This document shows, in pieces, positions 1 through 11,700 of a stretch of DNA of 64,000 nt (positions within the stretch are counted from its first letter, which is position 1; every line of letters begins with the position of its first letter). A program made the position numbers and the translations under genes. Below the pieces are notes generated by a model. That model worked only from the letters and a program-made list of their open reading frames with translations. It was not told the origin of the DNA and searched no databases. This DNA is from Membranipora membranacea (taxonomy: Eukaryota; Bryozoa; Gymnolaemata; Cheilostomatida; Membraniporidae): positions 23,670,062 to 23,734,061 of the forward strand of contig OU612074.1 in the NCBI GenBank assembly GCA_914767715.1, in the 5' to 3' direction.

Positions 1-104
1 ATCCCTGAGGACAACTCCAATATAATGTGATGATTTGCCTAGTTTCACTAATGGGGGGGGGGGGGTATAATCACTGCTGATATTAGCTCCGACTCTGATT
101 GTAG
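1..104. other. intron of CPT1 (upstream part)
   Basis: Non-coding sequence ending in the splice acceptor ctgattgtag at 95-104, directly before the first visible CPT1 exon. It contains a run of G at about 53-65. No other feature is seen. Confidence 0.7.
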
Positions 105-3100
105 GATGATTGTGATTCCCTGAATCACTTTGCTAAGTCGATGCTTCACGGTAATTGTCGTAATCGATGGTTTGATAAAAGCTTCACCCTCGTCGTCTCT
201 ACTAACGCTCGAGTCGGATTTAACGGAGAACATTCCTGGTAAGTTATCTCCCCTCACTCACCCACTCACTATCGAATTTTGCATAAAAAGAGCATATACC
301 TAAAATCATATGAGTCAGCGATACCTGCTAGGCTCTCGCTTTCAAATCACTCAGTCATTGATGGAACTATATACATTCTGAGTGAGCGATTTGGGAGCAA
401 TATTGTCTAATTGAAAGGCCAAGTGAGTGATAATTTTAAGCTGTGAATGCGATAACTTGCCTTAGTAAAGCATGGCTCTTTCTAATTGAAAGACCCCCTG
501 ACTCACATAGTTAAAGTGCTCAAGCGCTACCTGGATTGTTGTTGTGGCAAGTCATTATCAACTTACAAGTGTGGTTGACAACGAAATGCCCATACCAGCA
601 ACCCATGGGGGTCAGCGTTCGACAAACCGAACAATGTATGATGTCATGACAGCCTTGAACAAATTGGGACTTTTTTCAAAACACAGATATATATTTGGTT
701 GACTTGAGTAATGCAGACATCGTGAAGTCAGACCTGAAACCAGGTTCCAAATTGAGGGTTAGTCTGTACATCAGTTTATACTATATGTATATATGTGCTG
801 TATCGTGCCAAGCCTGAGCTTAGACCCTAATGAATATAGGCCCTATAGTGTGCCTGGTGGCAGATACTGGTGTATTATACACTTTACCTGTTATCTAAGC
901 ATTCACACAAGGCCACTAACTGAGCAGTGTAACCATCTCTCGAGTCTCCTCCTTACCTGCTGACGTATAAAAGAACTATATTATTATATAATATATATAT
1001 ATATATCATATTATATATTATATTATTACATAATCAGGGCCGACGCTCCAATCATGGCACAAGTGTGGGAGCATGGTTTTGCCTTTGATTCTATTCAACA
1101 AGGGTAAGATGGGTGTTGTTGACCCGCCCACAAGAGCAGCTGGTTACTATAGCCTGAGTTCCTATTCGTTATCAGGCTATTCTAACTAACTACTGCACGA
1201 GTTGGAGTGGTCTCCTGTCCCACCCTCAAACTGGCTACCGGCTGCTGCTGAGTGCTTCACTTTGCGGTGGCTCACTGTTGTAACAGTTACGCAACGTAAC
1301 AGTCGTTACGCAATCAAACGTCAACTCCGCTACTCCACCCACAATCATTTCAGCATACTGATGGCAACGTGATCAATTTGAATGGTTTTGGCTGACATTT
1401 TTGTCCTTGTCAATCCGAAACCTTATTCATAAGATGAGTGATGTGGTGTAGTTATGGAGTTGACCAGTGAATGTGTATTGGGAGCTTAAACCTTTTCTGT
1501 TTTATAACGACCCTCACTGACGACGTTCATCTATTCCACAGGGCGGACGCTCCTATCATAGCCCAAGTATGGGAACATTATGTCGACTATGACCTGGAAT
1601 CTGGATTAGGGTATAAATATCATCTCCAGTTTTTATTAGGATGAGTCACGACTCTCCCGCCCCCCTCCTCTGCTATAACAACCATGATAGTATACCTCCA
1701 GTCCTGAGGCTAGGTATCCCTTTAGTGGGTTGTGGATCTCAGCTACAGTTAACACCTGATATATGCTATATGGTTTCTGGTAGGGGGGAAAGTTAATATT
1801 GATAAGTAGCCCCCCCCCCCCACTGCATACATGGTTGTGCTTTTGGTGGCTCGCCTCATTCGTGCAGTTGTTCGAGCAGCTATATGGTGATGAGGTGATG
1901 AGGTATACTCTTGGTTATTATAACAGTTAATCAGTTTTGACTCATATAACCACACACAGTCAGGTTCTGATTTATCCCCCCGTTTGTCCCCCCTGTCTGT
2001 CTGTGATCTTAACTGGTGACGTTGTGTAGCTTGGTAAGATGCTGCTGATACCCACCAATCGTGTCACAAAGATTCCAGTGTTTTATCTATGATTATTTGT
2101 GGACCAACTGATCTCTGCACTCACATCTTACTAACTTAACTGGACAACCTCCTCTCCTCCTTCCAAAGCTCTGAGAATATAAATTATGTATTTGAATTCA
2201 TGCAAAGTTTTATCAAATCTAGAAATTAGCCGAATTAACGTAGCAAAATTTCAGAGGAAAAGATTTTTTGATATTTTTGGAGATGGAGAATAGAACGGGT
2301 CATATCTAGATAGCAAATAAGACCAAGGGCACAGACAGTTATGATTTAAGTTCACTTTATTTACTCTGACCCCGTCCTGTCCAGGCTTGAACTAAATAGA
2401 ATATACAGAGTGATTCTTTTCTTTAATTTTTATTGTAATGAGGCATGAGGCTGGTCTGTAAATCATTGTAAAACAAACACTGGAATCTGATATGACACAG
2501 TTTGCATGTTGTGTAGATTATTAATGTCTTCAAATTGTTTTAAAAAAATAACGGCCAGCAAATGTGAGATACAATTGATATCTAAGAGATCAGGTGTTTC
2601 TATTCTCATTTCTAATTTTGATCTCACGTTAATTTGCCAATATTTGTTTACTGATTTTGACATGAGTAGTTTAGGGCTCTATGTTTGTGACACTTTGCTA
2701 ACCTTCCTATCTATTACTCGACTCCACAGCTTCGACGCTCCGATATTCTCTCAGATATGGGAGGAGTATGTGAACTTCGACCTTGAGCGTGACCTCTCAG
2801 GGTAACTTATCCTACAGCTGGTGTTTAGAGATCACAGATTACCACCACAGATTTCAGTTAGTCGTTTGATTTGGAGCCAAATATAAATTTCTTTTCCTGC
2901 AAACATTGTAGTTCAGATTGAATATAAAATGTTCCTTAGTAACATTAATGATGGTCACAAATTTCTTGATTTTAAACAAAGAGGGTCCCAACTCCTCCTG
3001 TAGCTGTGGGTTATCTCCCCTGGCTGTGGGATATCTCCCCTGGCTGTGGGTTATTTACCCTGGCTGTGGGTTATCTCCCCTGGCTGTGGTATTTTCTTAC

Positions 3101-6100
3101 TTTCTATGCTCACTGGTACCCTTATTATGATTCACACAGCTGATTGCTTGGTTTGACTGTATACTAACCAATACTAACATACTGCTAACACTTATACATC
3201 ATCTTATAGTCATTATTGAGCCGCTTGTCTGCTTTTTCTATTTTATTGCAACTCAATCATACTTGTGATGATCAAAGGCTCAATGTTAAACAATTCATTG
3301 ACTAGTGCTTCAAGCCAAGGAGACAAATTCATACTTTAACTGTGAATGTTTAAGCAAGGAATTAACTCCTTGGTTTAACTCTTTAACTCCTTGGTTTAAG
3401 TGAAGAGAAAAGCATTATATTGATTACCTTCCTTGCTCAGCTACCCTCCCTATGAAATATGAATTAAATGTTTAAAAGTTGCATGTCAGTGTCTGTAGCC
3501 TGAGATTTCTGCTTACAGATACACTGAGGAGGGTAACTGTAAAGGCCCCGTATCACAGAGAGAACTTAGGCCTATTAGATTACAGTGGGACATACCTAAC
3601 GCGTGCCTCGATGTTATGGAGTCCAGTCTACGAGTAGCTCAGGCTATCGCTGCTGACGTAGATCTTCATATTCAGGTTTGCCCTTCATGCGATTCGATTA
3701 ATTATCATATATCTCACATTTCAAAGATTTATTTGGTTTATACTGGGGAGGTTTCAGATTATGTCTGCTTTGATGCTGCTAAAGGACAGTTTGATACTCT
3801 TAGCCAAGCGTGTTGCATAATTTGATGCTCAACATCTTCAGAAATAGCTAGATCAAGCCTGCTCCTATTTGCCTGTGGAATTGCCCCCCCTCCCATGAGA
3901 GCCGCGCGTTATGCAAGCAGATTGGATTAAATTTGATCCAGGTAGAAGTATGCTGTATGTTAGCGTTTTATATTGTTATCTCGTATCACATTACGAGGTG
4001 CCTGTAACAGGTGATGATGTCTATACTTATAGGTTCATTCTGAGTTTGGTAAAGGAATAATAAAGAAATGTAGGATATCTCCAGATGCCTTCATACAGAT
4101 GGCTCTACAGCTAGCTTATTATAGGGTAAGTGAGTTTAGGAGTTACATTAGCCTTAGGTTACATAATGTATACCGTAGTGCGGGCCCCTGTGTAGGACCT
4201 CTCACATCACACTCATAACAGGGTATGGTACATGAGCCACACTGATTTATATTTCTATGTATGATTTCTTGCTGCCATTATACTCTTGGCACCAAACTCT
4301 ATTGGGCCAGGCTGATGCTGCCTCATGCTGGTTTATAGTCAAACTTCAAACTTGACGTAACACCAGCAATCTCCAAATTTTACTCTGTGTAGTCACTCTA
4401 AATTACAACCAATCGGTCTCAATCTCTTTATATTATTATTGATAATCAAACTTGGTAAATTAAAATTTGATTTATATGTATCAGAGAAAGTTTTATATTG
4501 TCACTAGCTTATTCAATAAGCAGCATTTCGACACTTTGGATGTCACTCAATTATATAAGAGGCACCACTCTCTCCTGCTTATCATCAATATTATATGATG
4601 GATGTGATATGACGATTATTATCATTATATTATTTGTCTTACGCTTATAATTATTATTATCAGGATGCTGGTAAGTTCTGTCTGACCTATGAGGCGTCTA
4701 TGACCCGATTATTCCGTGAAGGTCGTACAGAGACTGTTAGGTCGTGTACTATCGAATCTGCTGACTTCTGTAAAGCTGTCGAGTCGGCAGATAAAACAGA
4801 CTCTGCTCAGCTAAAGAAACTTCTACAACTTGCGTGTGAGCGACATCAGAACGGATATCGAGACTCTATGACTGGTAAAGGTATGTGTGTCCTGTACCCT
4901 AAATGAGTATCAGTACAAGTGGGTCTGCTCCAAAGACTTAATATACTTTGTATATTAAGTCTTTGGTCTGCTCTCAGACTACCAACTAGTCACTAGGCTA
5001 AAGTTACATTGTAAGTGTACTAATAGCAATGACTGTATTTATGATGAATGTATTTATAATGAATGTAGCAATGACTGAGTATTTATAATCTTTGCTGATA
5101 GGCTTCTAATGGTTTTAGTGTCTGGATAGTAAACTTCAGCATATTCACTGTAGGCTGTAGAAAGTTTTGTTGACATAAGTAAGTTTTGTGTAGCTAGACA
5201 ATCAAAAATATTGTTATTTAAGTTAATCACTTGATTAAATTATCCAATGTAAGCTGCGTATAGTTCTTCCATCCATCTTAGCATCCATCAACGCGGAGTA
5301 AATGCGGCAGTTGAGCAGCAGCAACAGTTTCTCATGGGGATACAACATCACGAATTGCTCAAACCACGGGCTTACAACCCCACCCCCTCTTTCTTATTAA
5401 GGACGAATGTTATTTATATTATACAGGTATTGATCGTCACATGTTCTGTCTGTATGTGGTATCTAAGTATCTGGGTATCGAGTCTCCTTTCCTCAAAGAG
5501 GTGCTCAGTGAGCCGTGGAGACTTAGTACCAGTCAGGTAATTATCTCCCCCGATTAGTCACACTTTCCATTTCCAAGTACCCGTTACACCTTACTATCTT
5601 ATATTATATTGAGTTTAAGAATATTGATAAAATGCTTAAAATTCCGCCTACCATCAATTTAGATGTTTCCATCTCAGCCTATTTTTGCCGCAAAGCAACG
5701 CAATTGTTGAGAAACCGTGTTTACTGGATGATTTTGATGCCAAAGATTTCCAAAAAAATCCGTATATAATATATATATTGTTATTCAGGTTAATTCCCAT
5801 TGCAAGTCATCATCTGTAACGTTTTATTCTAAATTCATAGCTCATCAAAAATTAAACTTAAATTCTAGTTTTTGTTTATTTGATAGACCCCTCACTCACA
5901 GATGAATAAGATAAACTTAGCTAAGTACCCAGACCATGTGTGTACGGGCGGTGGGTTCGGCCCGGTCTCAGACGATGGATACGGAGTCTCTTATATAATA
6001 GCTGGCGAGGATATGATATTCTTCCATGTGTCGAGTAAAATCTCATGTCAAAATACGGTAAGTAAGAATATCTAACGTCAAAATACGGTAAGTAAGAATA

Positions 6101-6758
6101 TCTAACGTCAGAAAACGGTAAGTATGAAAATCTCATGTCAGAAAACGGTGAGTAAGAATATCTAACGGCAAAATACGTTGAGTAAGAAAATCTCATGTCA
6201 AAATACGCTAAGTAAGAAAATCTTATGTCAAAATACGCTAAGTAAGAAAGTCTTTTGTCTAAGTAAGATAAGTAATAAATGTCATGTGTTTATAAAGTAA
6301 GTTATAACGTCATGTCATAATGAAGAAGATAGTAAACTATTATAATGAGGTAGATAGTACTACAGCCAGAAGTTATCCTGTGACAGATTCATGATATAAT
6401 AGAGGGACTAAGATTTTATATAGTTACACACAAATAGACTCCTGACCCTGAATACCTCTTGTTGTGTTGACCTATCTTATCCTCACTGTGACTTGACTGT
6501 TGTTATTTAGTACGCCTGTACTATGCTAGAAATCTAGTGAGAAGAGTCCATGAAGACTGAATATCTTTTGTATTAAACATTACATCATCAGTATGAACTC
6601 TCATCAAACTATATTCTCTTAGTAACCACCGAGCTTATTGATTACTATTTATATTAGTAGAGCTCTTTGATTATTATTTATATTTGTAGAGCTCAAAGGA
6701 GTTTGGGAGAAAGATCACACAGGCTATGGCTGATGTACGACAAATCTGCGGACAATAA
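105..6758 (+). CDS. CPT1: carnitine O-palmitoyltransferase 1, 3' part (last ~333 codons, split gene)
   Basis: CPT1 transfers long-chain acyl groups from CoA to carnitine at the outer mitochondrial membrane, the controlled entry step of fatty-acid oxidation. Exons seen: 105-238, one of three alternatives (1038-1103, 1542-1610 or 2730-2801), 3519-3675, 4033-4125, 4664-4880, 5427-5536, 5902-6057 and 6690-6758 (TAA). All junctions are GT-AG and phases match throughout. With one alternative exon the total is 1002 nt, 333 codons plus stop. The first exon carries the [10 protein letters not shown] and GEHSW segments; the His begins the catalytic HxxxD motif. Later exons hold [37 protein letters not shown] (the STS motif) and [14 protein letters not shown], all typical of CPT1. 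About 290 residues follow the His, close to the roughly 300 in mammalian CPT1. The N-terminal half, including membrane segments, lies left of the window. The [10 protein letters not shown] segment after the alternative exon favours CPT1 over CPT2. Confidence 0.94.
1038..1103 (+). other. CPT1: CPT1 alternative exon A (22 codons)
   Basis: Exon between acceptor taatcag and donor gtaaga. It starts with one base that completes TGG (Trp) with the upstream exon and ends with two bases that complete GGA (Gly) with the exon at 3519. It encodes [20 protein letters not shown] followed by QG. This version looks most like the vertebrate CPT1 segment, including the DSxQxG ending. Its Asp completes the HxxxD active-site motif. 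Confidence 0.85.
1542..1610 (+). other. CPT1: CPT1 alternative exon B (23 codons)
   Basis: Second version of the same exon, between acceptor ttccacag and donor gtataa. It has the same entry and exit phases as exon A and encodes [20 protein letters not shown] and then GLG. It keeps the Trp and Asp of the active-site motif but has a different, more acidic and aromatic tail. It can replace exon A without shifting the frame. Confidence 0.85.
2730..2801 (+). other. CPT1: CPT1 alternative exon C (24 codons)
   Basis: Third version, between acceptor ctccacag and donor gtaact, with the same phases. It begins with C, so the split codon becomes TGC (Cys) instead of TGG (Trp). It encodes [20 protein letters not shown] and then DLSG. 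HxxxD is kept but the middle residues change from SWA to SCF. It is the most divergent of the three. Confidence 0.85.
3000..3095 (+). repeat. short tandem repeat in CPT1 intron
   Basis: About five imperfect copies of an 18-nt unit containing ctcccctggctgtggg. It is intronic and no coding role is seen. Confidence 0.75.
4933..4968. repeat. 17-bp-arm inverted repeat in CPT1 intron
   Basis: The arm ccaaagacttaatatac is followed after three bases by its exact reverse complement, giving a perfect short hairpin between the exons ending at 4880 and starting at 5427. Confidence 0.75.
6028..6250 (+). repeat. 30-bp tandem array spanning an exon end and copying its 5' splice site
   Basis: The last ~24 bases of the CPT1 exon ending at 6057 plus the start of the intron form the first unit of a tandem array of about seven units. 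Splice donors recur at 6058, 6088 and 6118 (gtaagt) and as gtgagt at about 6148; later units have decayed to ttgagt and ctaagt. The period is exactly 30 nt at the best-preserved units. Use of any donor after 6058 would read through an in-frame TAA about six codons past 6057, so only 6058 gives full-length CPT1. Confidence 0.9.
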
Positions 6759-7051
6759 CCACACTTCTCTCTATGGACAATATACATTGGTATCTTAGTA
6801 ACATGGACTGATAACTGGCATCTTAGTAACATGGACTGATAACTGGTATCTTAATACATATAAGTGATTCCAACTGTCTGCGGTCTTGTGTATCACCTGC
6901 ATTTCACTCACACACCAGTGAAGAGAGTCGCCAGTGGAGTGACTCGCCAGAGTTGTGACTCACCAGTGGAGTGACTCACCAGTGGAGTATTGCTATCGTT
7001 GGCTGGTGATGTCATTCTCTGCTGGAATCGAGGTTCACCAAGCTATTAGGA

Positions 7052-7057
7052 AATAAA
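7052..7057 (+). promoter_or_regulatory. candidate polyadenylation signal of CPT1
   Basis: AATAAA about 294 bases after the CPT1 stop codon, the first good match downstream. The 3' UTR would be 6759 to about 7080. Confidence 0.5.
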
Positions 7058-7079
7058 AGAGACCTAGAAGAGTAGGATT

Positions 7080-8700
7080 CTAGTACCCTACATTTTCAAA
7101 GCTTGAATATGGGCTTTTTTGTCAATGCACAATATATTCAAAACAATATAACTCAGTATATATATGCCAGTTAAATCATTGCCTGTGTCTGTCTGTGCCA
7201 TGACATTGTAAAGTGGCCGCCATGTGAGTCGTCATGAAGCACCAGTTACCATGGAAATAATTGATATAGTATCTTTATCTTTTTTTAGTTCAGTTTTTGA
7301 TGCCGTGCTACTGTTTGTAGAGCATCTTCCCAAAGTTTTATTGATTGTAGCCTTTGGTAGAATTGGCCACTAACCAACAAACCACTGTCAAAGGAGAAAT
7401 AGGACATTTTACATAATATAATAAGTACCATATGTTCCCTACGGATAGACCATATAATAGGTACCATATATCCCCTACGGCTAGACCATATAATAGGTAC
7501 CATATATCCCCTACGGATAAACCATGACATCATTTCAGTTATAATATCGTTCATCTACTTCATAGTTTTGCCATGCCGTGTTTTCTGCTGTATGTAACCA
7601 AAGAATTACTTCGCTATGGGGTATAAATAATATTATATTATAATACTCTGGGGTATAATATAGTATTATGGTGTATAATATTATGTAATACAGTACCATC
7701 ATGCATAAGTGATATATTATTGATCACTAATAGATGACTTGTGACTGTTTGCTGAGTAGATCTCTATTATCACACTGATAACCTTCCTGCCGCTCTCAGA
7801 GGCCCCTCCCCCTCCACGGGGTCTGTATGTACAACCAGAAGTAAAAGGGGTAACTCCTTCTAACCAATCCGCTCATTTCACTTCATTATTGTGATTCTGT
7901 GTTCGTTTTTTTGTATGAGTTTGTGTAAAATCAAGGTTTTTCTATGAAACACTTTATAAGAATATGATCCAATAAAATTTGGTTGATGGATGAGGTTTTA
8001 TCCTGTATTTTTTGTTTGCAGTCAAGATATGAACTGCAATGTTTAGTTAGGTGAACAAACAAACACACAGAGTACTGACAGTGTGCTTAGTCAATAGGCA
8101 TTCCAAAATGTCCTAAATAATTACTTGGCTTTTTCAATGCACTTAATATTTCTATTGAGGTTTCTTTGACAAACATTGCTAGTGAAAGCATCCTTTTGTT
8201 CTATGGGTGAGCTGTATGGAAAGCTTAACTAGCTAGATAAAGGATGAGTTACTGGTCGTAGGTCTTTGTCTGTAAGTTTAGTTAGCAGTTTGTCATCCTA
8301 CTCTGCCGGGCTAACATCTCCTCTCCTCTTCGCTGTGCTCTCTACTACACTACTTGTGTAAGTCTTTCAGGCAAATAATTGTTCGTTTTCATCTTTCCGT
8401 CTGCTGACGGCTTGTTGTGTGGGAAAGTTGTGCTTGTAAATACCAGCTTAGCTTAATTAGCTTATTCAATGAATTTTTTATTATGGTACCAAACTTATCC
8501 TATTCAATTATCAGATTGCAGTAAAGTAAATGTGATAGGAGTTCAAATCCCGCTATATTTTATTCTAGTTAGAGAGGATTGCTACTGGTTTCTACTTCTA
8601 AATTAAACATTGAATAGACTAGGAGATATGGCATTATATCAGCACTGCAAATCGGGACCGCAACCTGACCATTTTTACCATATTTGTGATTTGTTTTCAG
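7080..8700. other. intergenic region and 5' region of the nucleoplasmin gene
   Basis: No coding exon is recognised. At about 7425-7530 there are three copies of a ~36-bp unit containing ccctacggatagaccatata. The acceptor tttgttttcag ending at 8700 suggests a spliced 5' UTR for the next gene, but the upstream non-coding exon was not located. Confidence 0.55.
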
Positions 8701-8741
8701 GTTTGTCTCCCCCGTTTATCCAAACAAACTCGACAGTAACA

Positions 8742-11700
8742 ATGGTACAGGATAAGAAAGAGAGGAAATCAGCAGCAGAGTCATCAGCTGACGACAGCAT
8801 AGAGTCGGCAGCTAGTAATGATGATTATGACTCTGATATGGACGACAGCATGCTGGCTGTAGAACCTCCACACATTTACTTCTTTGGTAAGCTCTCACAA
8901 TTTGGAATATGTCGGGTCAGGGAGCAGCACACTAGCTAGCCACGACTCATGATGGAGGATTCGAAGCCAAATGTTTCCACTTGCTTTGCATGATACACTG
9001 GCTGGGTTGCTTTTACTATCAGACTGTGGATATTAAAAACATTGGGATAAGGTATAATTGTGTGTAGATTATGACGCCACTGCGACGAAAAAAACTTCAA
9101 TATTTAATATAATAGTTTATGCAATTTTTTACTAAGATCAGTTCAGTTTTGCTGCATTGTTTTCCCACCATGTAAATCTTGATGTTGAACTAGATGTAGA
9201 ATTTGATGTAGAACTTGATGTAGAACTTGATGTAGAACTTGATGTAGAACTCGATGTAGAACTCGATGTAGAACTTGATGTAGAACTCGATGTAGAACAC
9301 CTTGATGTAGAACTCGATGTAGAACTTGATGTAGAACTCGATGTAGAACTCGATGTAGAACTCGATGTAGAACTCGATGTAGAACTCGGTGTATAACTCG
9401 ATGTATAACTTGATATAATCTTCTGATGTACATCAGGTGCCGAGTTGACTAAGGAGAGCCCAGAGTTCACCTGGGAGGTCTCCACCACCTCAGCTGATGG
9501 TAATGATGAGTCAATATTAACTGGTGATGATGATGACGCTATGAAACATATCCTCAAACTGAGACAGGTAAGTCTACGTTGCACAAGGATATTTTTTGAG
9601 GCAGGAGTAGGACGGTTGGGATAGTGTGTTATATATTTTGTTGATGACATGGTTTAACGGCCGATGCTGAGGTGATGTAATTTTCCAAGGCAGTAGGGTT
9701 GGGGATATAATTTGTCCCCAAATTATCTTTGGGTTTATTTGGTTTTTGAGTTTGTTGATTACAAAAATTAAGAAACAAACATCTGGTTACCTGCTTGTAT
9801 CTCCATGTTATATACCAGGTGTGTCTGGGTCGAGGAGCTAAACCGGGAGAGAGAAATATAATAGAGTTAGAAGCGAGCGCACCAGACGGAGAATTAGTCA
9901 CACATATTATAGCCAGTCTCACCGTGGGAGTGCAGGAGATGGTAAGTCGTTGACTATTTGTATATCACTCAAATATGCAATAATGCTTGCCAGATTAAGA
10001 ATCTCCATACTTTATTCCCTGTATCCACATTCTCACATTCTACTAACCTTTAATCTGACAGAGAGAAAACCACTGCTGACACAGCTGGGCTTTGCCCAGC
10101 AGAGCCACCAATGAAAAATTTAAATAGCTAGTTGTGGCATCAAAACATCTAGGCAGTAGCTTTGAATGGAGTTACATGAGCTCTCAAAATGTAGAGAGTA
10201 TCTTTTTCCTCAGCTATACCATTGGTGATGACATAAGTTGTTGTTGTTGGATACCCAATTACATTGTATATTTACATTCACCATGTAGGCTATCGCTACC
10301 TTTATACCTCAACACTGGATGGTAGCAGAGTGATAAGAATTGGTGGGTATGTGTAATGAAGCGTGGTGATTCCAAATGTGGCAGCCATTAGTCCCTCAAC
10401 ATGTTCCTTGTCTATAAGCCTTTAAGAAGTGCTCTAGATACAAAGGGTCACCTCACTTTGTCTCTGGGAGACAGACAGGGAGGATTTCTTAGATCATACT
10501 GTATACAGATTACACAATTTCGGTCCCAATTCACGGAGAACCAACAGAATAATATTTATACTATTAGAACATGTCCTCGACTTAATTATAGAATTATCTA
10601 CTGTCTGTTTAAAATCTCTATGACAGGGACAGTTACAGCTGGATTTTGAGGGCAGTGTACCGATTACTATAAGACTGGTGGAGGGAACTGGTCCAGTCTG
10701 TATTACAGGTCTGTATTATATTGTTTTATATTATTTTATATTACGTTGATATAAAAACATTGTAATTTAGAAGATTAAATGTAAGGTATTGGTTTGTTAA
10801 GTGTCCCTCAATGTTAGCTAGCACCAATTTTCATTAGCTAAGGCCCGAGTTTGACCTCGGTTTGACTAAGGGTTGACTGTTTTATATCACATTAGCTTCC
10901 ACCTTCTAACCTTGCCAGCTCATTGAACAGCTAAGTAAAACTGCTACACTGTCTCATCAAAGAGTAATAACCCAGCTCGGCTTCACTAACACTGGGTACC
11001 ACTGTCTGTTATATCTCACAATTGATTGGCTGACTGGAGCTCACATTTGATTGGCTGATTGTATCTCACATTTGATTGGCTGACTGTATCTCACATTTGA
11101 TTGGCTGACTGTATCTCACATTTGATTGGCTCCCTCAGGTAACCATGAGATGTCTCTAGAGTATGAGTTAGAGGATAATGGTGAGTTAGACGCCACTACA
11201 GATAATATAGAAGAACTGTCCGAGGCTGAGGATATCAAGTCTCCACGAGCTGCTAGACGTCAGAAAGTCAGCAACAAGGTGAGACATTGAGTGATAAAAC
11301 AAGCAGACTGACTATCGGGTATCGGGCACAGTGCTGACTCAAGGCACATGCAATGAGGATGCCCCAGAAATAATTAAGTCGACTGGTTTAAAAAGAAATT
11401 TGCCAAAAAAACTGTTTAAAGGGCGACCAAGGTTTCGTAGCAATGCATTAATGGGTAGTAAATAATGTGCTAGGCAGCATCAGCTTTGTGCATTACGCGA
11501 TGCAAAACTCAAACTAGTTGTTGACTCTAAGCTGGGTAACACTTCGGTTTAGGGGAGGTTCCAAGACATTGCTGTAATAATAATAGAGCACAGGCTAAAT
11601 AATAACAGGAACAGGAAACTGCTCTGTGGTATTCTATTTGAGCTGAGTTTGAGTACCTGACGGATGAAATGTTTCAGAAGAATTCTGGCTGAATAATCAT

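Noticed and set aside
5921-6196. Tyr/Phe/Ser-rich 91-codon - strand ORF
   Set aside because: Antisense of the 30-bp splice-site array and CPT1 exon.
9157-9396. Acidic Leu-Asp-Val-Glu repeat exon of the nucleoplasmin gene
   Set aside because: The frame stops at 9396 before the acceptor at 9436 and is out of the path from donor 8887. Treated as intronic repeat.
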